Source: a virus. Taken from it: 25,538 nt of DNA. Within the stretch, counting starts at the first letter, position 1, and every line of letters begins with the position of its first letter. Of this stretch, positions 12,605 to 21,900 are shown in pieces. Below the pieces are notes generated by a model. It was not told the DNA's origin. It saw nothing but the letters and a program-made list of their open reading frames with translations, and searched no databases. Both the position numbers and the translations under genes were made by a program. The stretch spans positions 1 to 25,538 of the IMG/VR virus record IMGVR_UViG_3300042444_000231. One strand, written 5' to 3'.

Positions 12605-12747
12605 GATCAGGTCTCCTTCGCCGCGAGCGCGGCGCGCAGGTCGCAGATTCTTGCGTTGTTCCGCAGATCGTGCAGAAAGCCGGTGTCCCACAGTGCGCGG
12701 TCGATTTGCCGCATGGCGTCCCTCGCCGCCGCCTCGATGGCGCGCAG
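12443..12747. repeat. 30-bp direct repeat inside two adjacent genes
   Basis: The same 30 bases, starting GTCCCTCGCCGCC, lie at 12443-12472 and 12718-12747. They encode the LRAIEAAARD segment in the 90- and 96-residue proteins. Perfect identity suggests recent duplication or gene conversion. Confidence 0.75.
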
Positions 12748-12897
12748 CCGCTTGATCTCGGCGCGCAACGCCTCGTTTTCCCGCACGGCCTCGACTGCCC
12801 ACGCCCCACCCGCTTCACGCAACGTCGCGGCGTGGACGGCAGAACAGTGGCCGAAGCGGATAGCGAGCAGCAACGTCTCGTTGTCGATATTGCTCAC
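12607..12897 (-). CDS. Hypothetical helical protein, 96 aa
   Basis: GTG 12897 sits in a GTGA overlap behind AAGGAG. The protein opens SNIDNETLLLAIRFG and has a long charged helix (AVRENEALRAEIKRLRAIEA). It shares RLRAIEAAARD and the tail AALAAKE with the 90-residue neighbour, suggesting partial duplication. It stops two bases before the next gene's ATG. Function unknown. Confidence 0.6.
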   Translation of the reverse strand: MSNIDNETLLLAIRFGHCSAVHAATLREAGGAWAVEAVRENEALRAEIKRLRAIEAAARDAMRQIDRALWDTGFLHDLRNNARICDLRAALAAKET

Positions 12898-13093
12898 TTC
12901 TCGTCCTCCTTCGCCGCGAGCGCGTCGATCGGCTCGATCGTGACGGTGACGCGCTCTACATTCCACATGGGGAATAACGCATAGCCTTTGGCGAACTCCT
13001 CCTTAGCACAGACGACAGGTCGTCCGCACGAATCCATGTACGTCTCGCCCGTCTCTGGATTGACGACGGCCCACAGGTTCAAGGTCTGCTTCT

Positions 13094-13097
<4 letters not shown>
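12894..13097 (-). CDS. Small protein, paralogue of the gene at 11624-11839
   Basis: 67 residues from GTG 13097 (GTGA overlap with the Ala-rich gene). It reads MKKQTLNLWAVVNPETG, then a middle with CGRPVVCAKEEFAKG, and WNVERVTVTIEPIDALAAKE at the end. N- and C-terminal sequences match the gene at 11624-11839. The tail (ALAAKEDEK) is that of the local junction repeat, not that of its paralogue, so the tails seem to follow location. Function unknown. Confidence 0.65.
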
Positions 13098-13708
<611 letters not shown>

Positions 13709-13752
13709 GGTCAGAGCAACCTAGCAGCCTGATGCGGCAAGATCAAGCACTT

Positions 13753-14517
13753 TTACCGTGAGCGATGAGAATCCCAGTCGAACGTCACCACCCGCCCGCC
13801 GTCCTCGCGCATGCGATCCATCACGCGCTCGCCGAGGTACTTCGCAACGTCCTGCTTCGCCAAGTTGGACAGCAGCAGCGTCGGCTTGCACCGCTCGTAA
13901 CGCTCGTTCAGGATGTCGAACAGCAGGTTGCGTTCCGTCTCGCTGCCGAACTGCACGCCGATCTCGTCAAGGATCAGCAGCGCAGGCCGCGTCATCGCAG
14001 CGACGGCGGCGTTCTCCGTCTCTTCGGCTTCGCGGTTCCAGGTGTCCTTCACGCGCCGCAGCGCACGCTGCACCGTGGCGTAGTAGACATCCACGCCCTT
14101 GAGCAGCAGATGGTTGGCGATGGCGCATGCGAGGTGGGTCTTGCCGGTGCCTGGGCGTCCCAAGAACAGCATGCCTCGCCCAGATGCCAGCACCTCATCG
14201 AACTGCATGGCGTAGTCCGAGGCCCACTTCAGGGCCGACTTCTGCGCGTCGGTCTGCGCGCTGTAGGACTCCAGCGTCCGGTCGCGGAACCGCAGCGGAA
14301 CGCCGGCAGCATCCTGCTTGGCCGACCATGCGGCGGCTGCCTCCTGCTCAAGCCGTAGCTGCTTCGCCTCCTGGCTGGCCTTGGCAAGCACTTGTTCGCA
14401 GGTCGGGCATCTGCTCCAGACCTCGTTGAAAACTCCGATCTGCTCGGAGTCGTACGCCCCGTGTTGAGGGCACTCGATCTTCCGCTTGGCACCCCTAGAT
14501 GCGCTGAACTTGCTCAT
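13753..14517 (-). CDS. DnaC-like helicase loader ATPase
   Basis: 254 residues. An N-terminal zinc site (C16, H19, C37, C40) precedes a AAA+ domain with Walker A GRPGTGKTH (120-128), Walker B LLILDEIG (180-187), a sensor Asn in LLLSNL (214-219) and a C-terminal arginine-containing GERVMDRM. This is the layout of DnaC/phage P-type loaders that place the replicative helicase at the origin. ATG 14517 is preferred over GTG 14520 because GGGG lies 10 bases upstream. It overlaps the replication gene by 23 bases and is its partner. Confidence 0.88.
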   Translation of the reverse strand: MSKFSASRGAKRKIECPQHGAYDSEQIGVFNEVWSRCPTCEQVLAKASQEAKQLRLEQEAAAAWSAKQDAAGVPLRFRDRTLESYSAQTDAQKSALKWASDYAMQFDEVLASGRGMLFLGRPGTGKTHLACAIANHLLLKGVDVYYATVQRALRRVKDTWNREAEETENAAVAAMTRPALLILDEIGVQFGSETERNLLFDILNERYERCKPTLLLSNLAKQDVAKYLGERVMDRMREDGGRVVTFDWDSHRSR

Positions 14518-15355
14518 CACCGTACATCCCCTTCTGGAAAAGCGGCCCTGGGTTCCTGGGGCCGCTGGAAGGCCGCTGCTCGCGTGCCCACCAGTCGGCC
14601 CTGAAAGACTGCCATCCCCTACAGACGCACTCCTGTAGGGCCTCCTGGAGCGTCAGGCTGGCCGCCTGAGCGTGCTTCCTGATCCCGGTGACCACCGTCT
14701 CGGTCAGCGGTGCCCGCCGCGCTTGGCGCAGGGCGTCGAAGTCGGCCCAGACCTTCTCGTCCACGTCCTCGGGCCGCTTCGCCAGCACGCTAGCGCGTCT
14801 CTTTCTCTTCGGAGGTTGCTCTGCTTCTACCTCTACTTCTGCTTCTACCTCTACATGCGTAACGTTCGGCGTAACGTTACACTCAACAGGCTCTTCGTTA
14901 CGCATGTTCGGCGTGACAGTTTCGCCTGGGCGTACACGAGCACGGTATCGCCGTTGCCTCTCAGCCGCCCCGTAGTCCCGCTCGCGGTAGACCATGTAGT
15001 TCAGAACTACGAAGCCACCGGACACTCGGGCCAGCCGGCGACCGTCGTAGGCAGGCGTCCGGCTGTCCGCGTCCGGCCCCGTCAGCAGCCGCAAGGCAGC
15101 CGTGCCATCCTCCACGCTCAGGCCAGACCGCATCACCAGCCCAGGAGCCGAGGCGAACACCATGCCGTACCAGCCGGCAGGGACGAGCCATCCCGTGCCG
15201 TTGACCGAACCGATCTCCAAGGACTCCATCGGGGCCTTCAACTCGTACGGCTCCGCCATCAGCAGGGCCGTGATGAACAACGCCCGCGCCTCCATGTGGG
15301 GCCACAGGCTCGACTCCAGCATGGCCGAGTCCAGCTTGACAAAGTGACGCTTCAC
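14495..15355 (-). CDS. Phage replication protein (O-like initiator or replisome organiser)
   Basis: 286 residues from GTG 15355, which overlaps the zinc-ribbon gene's stop (GTGA). The N-terminal half (HFVKLDSAMLESSLWPHMEARALFITALLMA) resembles the winged-helix domain of phage replication proteins. Around residues 160-200 are VTPN repeats and a VEVEAE tandem repeat, encoded by short DNA repeats. The C-terminal half (PEDVDEKVWADFDALRQARRAPLT) is the type that contacts a helicase loader. Repeated DNA inside an initiator gene is known from lambda O, where it is the origin. No primase or helicase motif. Confidence 0.75.
   Translation of the reverse strand: MKRHFVKLDSAMLESSLWPHMEARALFITALLMAEPYELKAPMESLEIGSVNGTGWLVPAGWYGMVFASAPGLVMRSGLSVEDGTAALRLLTGPDADSRTPAYDGRRLARVSGGFVVLNYMVYRERDYGAAERQRRYRARVRPGETVTPNMRNEEPVECNVTPNVTHVEVEAEVEVEAEQPPKRKRRASVLAKRPEDVDEKVWADFDALRQARRAPLTETVVTGIRKHAQAASLTLQEALQECVCRGWQSFRADWWAREQRPSSGPRNPGPLFQKGMYGDEQVQRI
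14821..14856. repeat. 18-bp tandem duplication in the replication gene
   Basis: CTGCTTCTACCTCTAC is repeated at 14821 and 14839 within 18-bp units that encode the alternating VEVEAE peptide on the minus strand. Such acidic repeats are common linkers in phage replication proteins. Confidence 0.7.
14858..14919. repeat. Iteron-like repeats within the replication gene
   Basis: CGTAAC or its complement occurs at 14858-14863, 14870-14875 and 14897-14902. GTTCGGCGTAAC (14864-14875) and GTTCGGCGTGAC (14906-14917) are near-identical direct repeats. The 16-mer ATGTTCGGCGTGACAG at 14904-14919 matches 2154-2169 exactly in inverted orientation. A candidate replication origin. Confidence 0.55.
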
Positions 15356-15540
15356 GGCTTCGCCCTCTTCATCAACTTGCGGATCGTCTCGTGCCGCCGC
15401 TGGCTGCGGGACACCGCGCACGCGACGCAGTTGGACGAGCAGATGTAGCGAAGCGTCTCGCCGCAGCGGCGGCATGGACGCCCTTGGTAGTGGACCTCGC
15501 CCTTCTTGGCTTCGCGGTCCCTGATCTGAAACAGAGTCAT
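15352..15540 (-). CDS. Small zinc-ribbon protein, 62 aa
   Basis: ATG 15540 follows GGAG by five bases; the upstream GTG would add two residues. The motif YQGRPCRRCGETLRYICSSN with NCVAC (C23, C26, C38, C41, plus C34) is the treble-clef-like pattern seen in phage endonuclease VII or HNH-type proteins, but no catalytic His/Asn set is visible in 62 residues. The C-terminus is basic. It leads the replication operon and is coupled to the replication protein. Confidence 0.7.
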   Translation of the reverse strand: MTLFQIRDREAKKGEVHYQGRPCRRCGETLRYICSSNCVACAVSRSQRRHETIRKLMKRAKP

Positions 15541-15555
15541 AACCACTCCATGAAA

Positions 15556-15621
15556 CTAGAAGACCAGAACAAGCAACACCAGAACCCAGAACAGGACGCT
15601 GGCGACAAACGCCACGATCAC
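15556..15621 (-). CDS. Possible single-span membrane peptide, 21 aa
   Basis: From GTG 15621 (or TTG 15624) the frame encodes an almost wholly hydrophobic peptide (VIVAFVASVLFWVLVLL...). GAGGG lies 10 bases before the TTG. Strong hydrophobicity in a G+C-rich genome can arise by chance, so this is tentative. Confidence 0.3.
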   Translation of the reverse strand: MIVAFVASVLFWVLVLLVLVF

Positions 15622-15631
15622 CAACTCGGGC

Positions 15632-15850
15632 CTACCCTCGGAAGTATCCAACGATCAGTTCCTCTTCGGTGAGACGTTCGCGCATCGAAAGAAAAGTCCG
15701 GGGCGGCCCTACCGGAACCGCAGTTGATGCAGACTGCGGCTCTTGGGTGGGAGTAGGGAGAGTTGGACGGCAAGGCCGCCCCGGTGGTGTGCGAAACGCG
15801 GCCACACGATCGACCCTCATCACTCGCTCTGAACTGAAGCGTCGTACCAT
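15632..15850 (-). CDS. Possible short ORF, 72 aa
   Basis: Open from ATG 15850 to TAG 15632, Pro/Arg-rich in the middle and ending in MRERLTEEELIVGYFRG, which looks more protein-like than the rest. No good ribosome-binding site, and third-position use is mixed. Only the last 17 codons may be real. Confidence 0.25.
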   Translation of the reverse strand: MVRRFSSERVMRVDRVAAFRTPPGRPCRPTLPTPTQEPQSASTAVPVGPPRTFLSMRERLTEEELIVGYFRG

Positions 15851-15891
15851 GCGTTCGTCCAACGACTTCCGTGTGGCCGCCGAACCCTTGT

Positions 15892-15921
15892 AGCAGGCTT
15901 GCCGAAAGTTGCAAGCCTACT
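15892..15921 (-). terminator. Stem-loop at the end of the polyvalent gene
   Basis: AGCAGGCTTGC (15892-15902) pairs with GCAAGCCTACT (15911-15921) around an 8-base loop: 11 pairs including one G-T. The stem contains the gene's TAG stop. It lacks a U-tract, so it may be a weak terminator or an mRNA-end stabiliser. Confidence 0.4.
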
Positions 15922-18900
15922 TCTGGCGATTTCCTGGGGCCGCCGTCCCGGTGAGCGAGCCGCGCAGGGCGTCGAGGAAGTTGTAGTTCTCCTGTACGCC
16001 AGTGGCGGACTCGATGGCGTACCCCGCCTTGCTGGCGATGCCCGACACCGGCAGGCCAGCCAAGAGGTCCAGCATGGTCAAGGCGTCGCGGATCTTGCGC
16101 CCGGTCACATCCTTGTCCGGCGAAGCCGCCGCCTCGATCAACGCGAAGGTGCCGCCGAACGCCCGCGTCAGCGCGCCAGCGACCGGCGTGTTGAGCATCT
16201 GGTCGTTGTAGGTCACATCGTCCAGTCGGTTGATTGTCAGCGCGCCGATCGCGCTTCCACCAGGGATCATGCTCAGGGTGCCGCGCATCAGAGCGTCGAT
16301 GCCGAACCACGCAAGGTCGCCCGCGTAGCCGTCATCGTCCTCGTCGTCCAGCTTGCCGCTGAAGGCGTTGGCAATCGCCGCCGCCACGATCGTCGGGGCC
16401 GCCATGCCCATGACCCAAGTGGAGAACAGTTGGCCCTTGTTGCTGCGCCAACCTGACTCGCGCACGAGCTTGGCGAACTCGCCGTAGTTCAGGTTGAACA
16501 TCATGTTGAAGTAGTTGGTGAACTGCGTGAACGTCCGCACGAACTCCGTGCCGCCCTCCACGCGAGCGACCAACTCGGGCTGCGTGCCGCCCTGCGTCAT
16601 CGTGACCGCAGCGTCTGCCCGAGCGATAGCCTCCGTCTCCGCGACGCCGGCAGCCAACGCCTGCTCGTACGCACCAGACCAGACCACGGCGTCCATGACG
16701 TTCTGGACGGTCTGCTGCATGAAATAGGCGTGCTTCTTGGCGTACGACTTCGCCTTGTCGAACTTCGACGGGTTGAGCAGCACCTCGTTCATGTCCTCCT
16801 GAAGCTGGAAGATCTGGGTGCGGAACCGCTGGTTCATCAACAGCGACTTGGTGGAGATGAACTCGTACGCCGCCCTGCGCTCGGCCCCGCTCGTAAGCAC
16901 GATGCGCCGCAGCGCGCCGAACAGGTACGACGGCTTGACCTTCAGCAGAGCCAGCGAGAAGCCAGTTATCTGCTGCACGGTGTTGGACAGGTTGCCGAAC
17001 ATGATCGCCATGCCGGCACGGTTGCGTACCGTTCGCAACGCAGAGTCGAACCACGGGCTGCCGCTTGGCGTTCCCGTGCGCTGCGACGCCACCTTCTCCA
17101 GCCACGGCATGATCGTGTTCGGGATCACCGTGGGATCGATGCTGTTGAAGGCCCCCGAGATGACATCCGACCGCAGCAGCCGAGTCACGCCCCACAGGGC
17201 CGGCTGTACGTTGACGAACCGCTGCACGAACTCGATGTGCTGGAACTGCCTCGACAGGTCCAGATCCAGAGGCTTCATGTAGCGGTTCATGCGGGCGATC
17301 GTGAAGCCCCAACCCGTCACAGGCACCGCGTCGCGGAACTGCTGCTCAACCTCCGCCATCGAGCTAGGGTTGTTCAGGTCGTAGACAATCTCGCGGTCCA
17401 CCTTCGCAGGGACGTACCCGCCCGCGTAGGTCTTGGTCTTGCCGTCTTGGAAGGTGATCGTGAACGGCGTCGCCTTCACCTCGTCCATGAACTGCCCGTA
17501 CTTCATGCGGTACACCCGCTGAATCCCAGGCTTCATCTCCTCGTTCAGGTTCCAGATCTCCTGCGCGGCGTCGAAGTGCTCTTCGCGCAGGATGCCCGAT
17601 TCCGCAAGCTCCGCGATCATCGCGTCGAACTTGCTGGTGTTCACGATGCCAGTCTTCTCGTCGTAGACCGCCCACTCAAAGCCCTTGCCGCGACCACCAA
17701 CGGTCAGCTTCGACTTGTTGGACAGGTTGCCGATGTGGGTCAGAGCCGCAACAAGTTCCTGCATCGTCTTGAACTTGTAGCCGATGTGCTTCTCCGTGAT
17801 CGCCCACGAGTCCTCGATCCGGTTGTTCATGTACGGCGCGACCTTCTGCAAGATCGCCACGAACTGCGCGTGGTACTTGTCGCGGGCGGCGCGGTACTGC
17901 AACACCGCCTCTTGGATCGGACGCCAGAAGTACTTGGTGAACACCCCAGGCAACTTGCCGTCGAACTCATCGAACACCGACTGCGCTCGACGCATCGAAC
18001 TCAGGATGCCTTGGAACGTCCTGATGGCGGTCTGGATAGGCGTCAACGCCTCCTTCTGCCCAGGACGCGGACCCTTGGGCGCGATCTCCGCAGCCCGATC
18101 CGCAACCTGCTTCTCGATTTCCTCGACGGCGACTCGCTTGCCCTCGGCCAAGATCGTCTTCTCCTGCTTGGCCTCCTCCCACAGGGTCCGCAGCGTGCCG
18201 TCGAGCACCTTGAACTCGTCCACGGTCAGGTCGCGGAACGACATCTTGCGGACCTTCGCCTTCTCGATCAGCGCATTGATCTCGGCGTAGCGCGCAGGCT
18301 CGTACTTCTGAAGCTGCGTCATGAACTCGGCAGCCTGCTGCGCCTTCGCCGCTTGGCGAGCCGTCGAGCCGCCGAACCCGTAGGCCAGCAAGATGGCACG
18401 GATGGCGTAGATGTGCTCCAGACTGCGGTTGCGCGCCAGCGAGGTATCCTTCTTGCGGAAGAAGGCGTTGAACCACTTGGTCGTGCGCTGGACGTAGGCG
18501 CGGATCTTCTGCGCCTCCTGAGCCATCTGGTTTTGCAGCAACTGATCGCGCTTGGCCTGGATCGCCCCAGGCAGATCGTTCTCCGTGAGCCGCGCCAAGG
18601 CGTCTCGGCTGCTGCGCCGCTCGGCAGCGGCGAACAGGTCGGGGCGGATCTCGCTGATCTTCTTGCCAGACAACGCCTGCTCCGCCGCCATGCGCGCCGA
18701 CGCCCGCATGATCCGCATGGACAAGGCACCGTCGGCGTCCTTCTTCACTTGCTCGATGGCTTCGCGCAGCGACTCCCGTTCGGCCTCGGTAGCGGCCACC
18801 GCAGCCAGATCGTTCGCCTCCTTCTCCTGCGCCAAGCGGTTGTTCAAGGCGTCCAAGTCGGCGCGCATGTCGGCAAGCAGTTGCTCCTTCTGCGACTGCT

Positions 18901-21900
18901 CCTCCATCGCCTCAGGACGGTTGTCTCCCATGCGCTGGGCACGCTGGAGCGCGTTCAACTCCATCGTCAGCCAGCGCGTGTTGGCCTCGTTGTGCAGCGA
19001 CGCCGTGACCGCCTCCTCCAACGCCTCGGGGCTGGACAGGTCTTCGTAGTCACGCAACATGCGGCGGTCGAGTTCGTTCTCAACAGCCTCGGACATCTCG
19101 GGAGACTTCAGCAGATCCTGAAGCATCTCCGCCGTGTCGGCGTAGCCGAACTGCTCGGCCACCTGAGCAGGGTCCAGACCGTCTTCCGTCAGGTACTGCG
19201 CCAGCTTGTGCTTCTTGGCGCGGCGAAGCTCCTCGGCCTCGACCTTCCGCAAGCCCACCTTCTGAGCAGCGATGGCTGCGTCCAAGGCTTCCTTGGTTTC
19301 CCGCTGCTTGGCGTCGATCTCGGCGTTGGCCTTTCGGATCTCGTCGTTCTCGGCGCGGATGACATCCTTCTGAGCTTCCAACGCAGCCCGTTCTTCGGCC
19401 ACCATGCTGCGCTTGGCTAGCTCGTCACGAAGCGTCTTCAGCTTGGCTTCAAGTTCGACTCGCTCGGGAGCGTTAGCAGCCAGCTTGGCAAGTTTCGTCT
19501 CGGCGTTGGTGATCCGATTCTGCGTCTGCTTGACGTTGCCAGAGCCAGACGCCCTTACCTCGGGCATCCGCATCAGCGGACGGATCTCTTGCCCCAGCCA
19601 CATCTCATGCAGAATGCGGGCGGCCTCTACCTGCTGGTTCAGGTCCGTCATCACGACGTTCGCAGCCAGCGGCATCTGCGTCAGAGCCTCGCGGTTCAGC
19701 CCGTGGACCGCCGCCTTCTGCTCCGACACCTCGCCCGTGTCGCGCCGCTCCGTGCCGTCCGCCAAGAAGTCGCGCAGGCGGTACACCCGCTGCTTCTGCA
19801 CCTCGGCAGTCGCCTCATCGCGCATGGCCTCGCGCACGCCGGCAGCCTCCTTCTGCAACTTGGCAAGCCGCTCGTCAAACGTGCCGTGCAACTGGCCCAG
19901 CACCGTCATGCTCCGCCGCGTCAGTTGCGTCACCGCCTCGTCAATCCGGTCACGCTCGGCAGCGCGGTACTTGTCCCAGTCCTCCGCAGGGTTGCCCAGC
20001 TTCGTCCAAGTCTCCTTGTCCAAGAACAGCGGAACAGCCGCCCGCGTGGCCTCGGCCAGCTTGATCTGGTCCTCCGCCGCCACCATGCGCCGGAACACCG
20101 CCCGCACCTCAGGCGTCAAGCCAGGAAGATCCTGCCCCGTCTCCTGCTTGTACGCCTCGTTGATGCCAGACAACTGCTTCCAGACATCCACGAAGAACTT
20201 GCGGATCGCGCTGAAGATGCGCGTCATCGACAGCGACGGCGACTGGCCCTCAAGCAGCCAAGCCTCCCACGAGTAGGCCACCGTCTCGTGGATCACGCGC
20301 TGCTTCTCGCTCGGGAGCGCGAGGTACTCCTCCAGCGTGCCCTCAAACTTGGCGAACCGCAGCAACTCCATGAAGTCGGCGCGCATCTGCTCCGTCGCCA
20401 CGCCGCGAGCGATCATGTCCGCGTGCGTGTCGAACATGAAGTGCATCAACTCGTGGAACCAAGTCGTTTCCCGCGCACCATTCGGGCCTTGGTTCAGCAC
20501 CGTCCTTCGCATCAGGCGGCTGTAGGTGCCGCCGACGCCAGCTTCTGGCTGCTGGCTGTACAGAATGCTTTCCTTCGTCTGGTCGAACCGCTGCGACAGC
20601 GGGATGACGTTGCCGGCGGCGTCGCGGGTTACGGGGTCGGCCAGCTTCGCCTGCCGTGGCGCAAACACGATAAATGAGTCGCCAGTGCCCTCGGCCTCGT
20701 TTTTGTAAACAACTCCATCGTACCCCTTGCTTATCAATAGTTCGCGCAATGCGGCATTGTTGTCTGATGCGTTAAAGACGCTTTCGTACTCACTCTCCGA
20801 GATGCTGACGCCCGCCTTCCTCGCTTCCCGCATTACAGACTGGTAGCCCCAGGTGCCAAGATCAGGAAGTCTAAGCGGCTTGCGAAGGTCTACAAAAAAC
20901 GGAAATGCATCACCAAACATCTCGGCTTGTCCTTGATTGCCGAGATGAACACCAAGCTCCTTTCCGTCGCTTGGAAAGTTGAATACGTCAAACTCTAGTT
21001 GCCTAACAGGACGAGAACGTGTCTTACGCCGCAGTTTTTGCAAAGATTCTTCAAGGCTGCGCGCTCTGGTGGCAACTTCTTGGGTAATCCCCTGCTGATT
21101 TGCATCATCTGGAAAATACTGAAGCTGCCGCTCCAGCATGTACGCCACATCTTCAGCAAAACCAAACTTTGCTCCAATATCTCGTAACTCTTGAAATAGT
21201 TGTTGCTCCTTATCTCCAGCAGAAGAAGAAACAGCCTCCACTACGTCGGTAGTTGCGGCAGTTCCGTGCCACAGCTTTCGCTTGTACCCCGCCCGCTTCG
21301 CCGCCTCATCCACCATCCGCTGCGCCGTCTCCAGATCGCCCGCCTCGACGGCGGCGAGGTAGGCGGTGTCCTGCTCAGGCGTGATGCTCCGCAGCGGCTG
21401 CGACTCTGCCTGCTGAACGTACTGCTCCAGTTCCGCCCGCTGCTCCGGCGTGATCTGCGCGCTGGGGTCGGCCAGTAGCGTCTTGGCTTGGTCGATGGGC
21501 TGGACGGTTGGCTGCGCGGGAGCGGCCTGCGGTTCGGCAGCAGCCACCTCCTGCGTCGGCTGCGCCTGCTCGGGAGCCGCCATCTGGCTCAACCACGCCG
21601 GGGGCTGCACAGCCGCCGCAGGCTGCGCGGCAGCACCCATGGTCGTCATGCCCTTGGCGGCGTGCCATTGCTCGGGCGTCACGCCCTCCAGCATCGCCAT
21701 GCGCTGCACGATGACCGAGTACAGGCTAGCCCCGATGCGGGCCTCCAGCGCGCTGCGGCCAGCCTGCCGAATCTGCTGGGCCTGCATGTCGCGCACGCGG
21801 TTCGCGCTGTCGCGCCACTCCTTGTCCTGCTGCGCCTTCTCGCTGATCGACTTCTGCATCTCGCCAGCGCGCTTCTGGATCTGCCCGCTGAACTGCTTGA

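Larger units (their letters stand above)
15541..15891. other. Gap of about 350 bases between the replication operon and the polyvalent gene
   Basis: No gene here is certain. Besides the two candidates listed (15556-15621 and 15632-15850) there is a pyrimidine-rich stretch on the minus strand near 15740-15780. No clear promoter for the replication operon was found, so it may be read through from the polyvalent gene or use an atypical promoter. Confidence 0.4.

Noticed and set aside
15475-15475. Upstream start for the replication protein at 15475
   Set aside because: It would overlap the zinc-ribbon gene by about 120 bases and add non-conserved sequence; GTG 15355 gives the standard coupled start.
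15840-15921. tRNA gene near the end of the polyvalent gene
   Set aside because: A stem and a GGGTTCGG-like stretch are present, but no cloverleaf, anticodon arm or CCA-type end can be drawn.
16730-19420. 896-codon plus-strand open frame opposite the polyvalent gene
   Set aside because: It is rich in Leu, Arg, His and Gln with no domain motifs, and its length follows from G/C at third positions of the minus-strand gene, which removes stop codons from the antisense frame.
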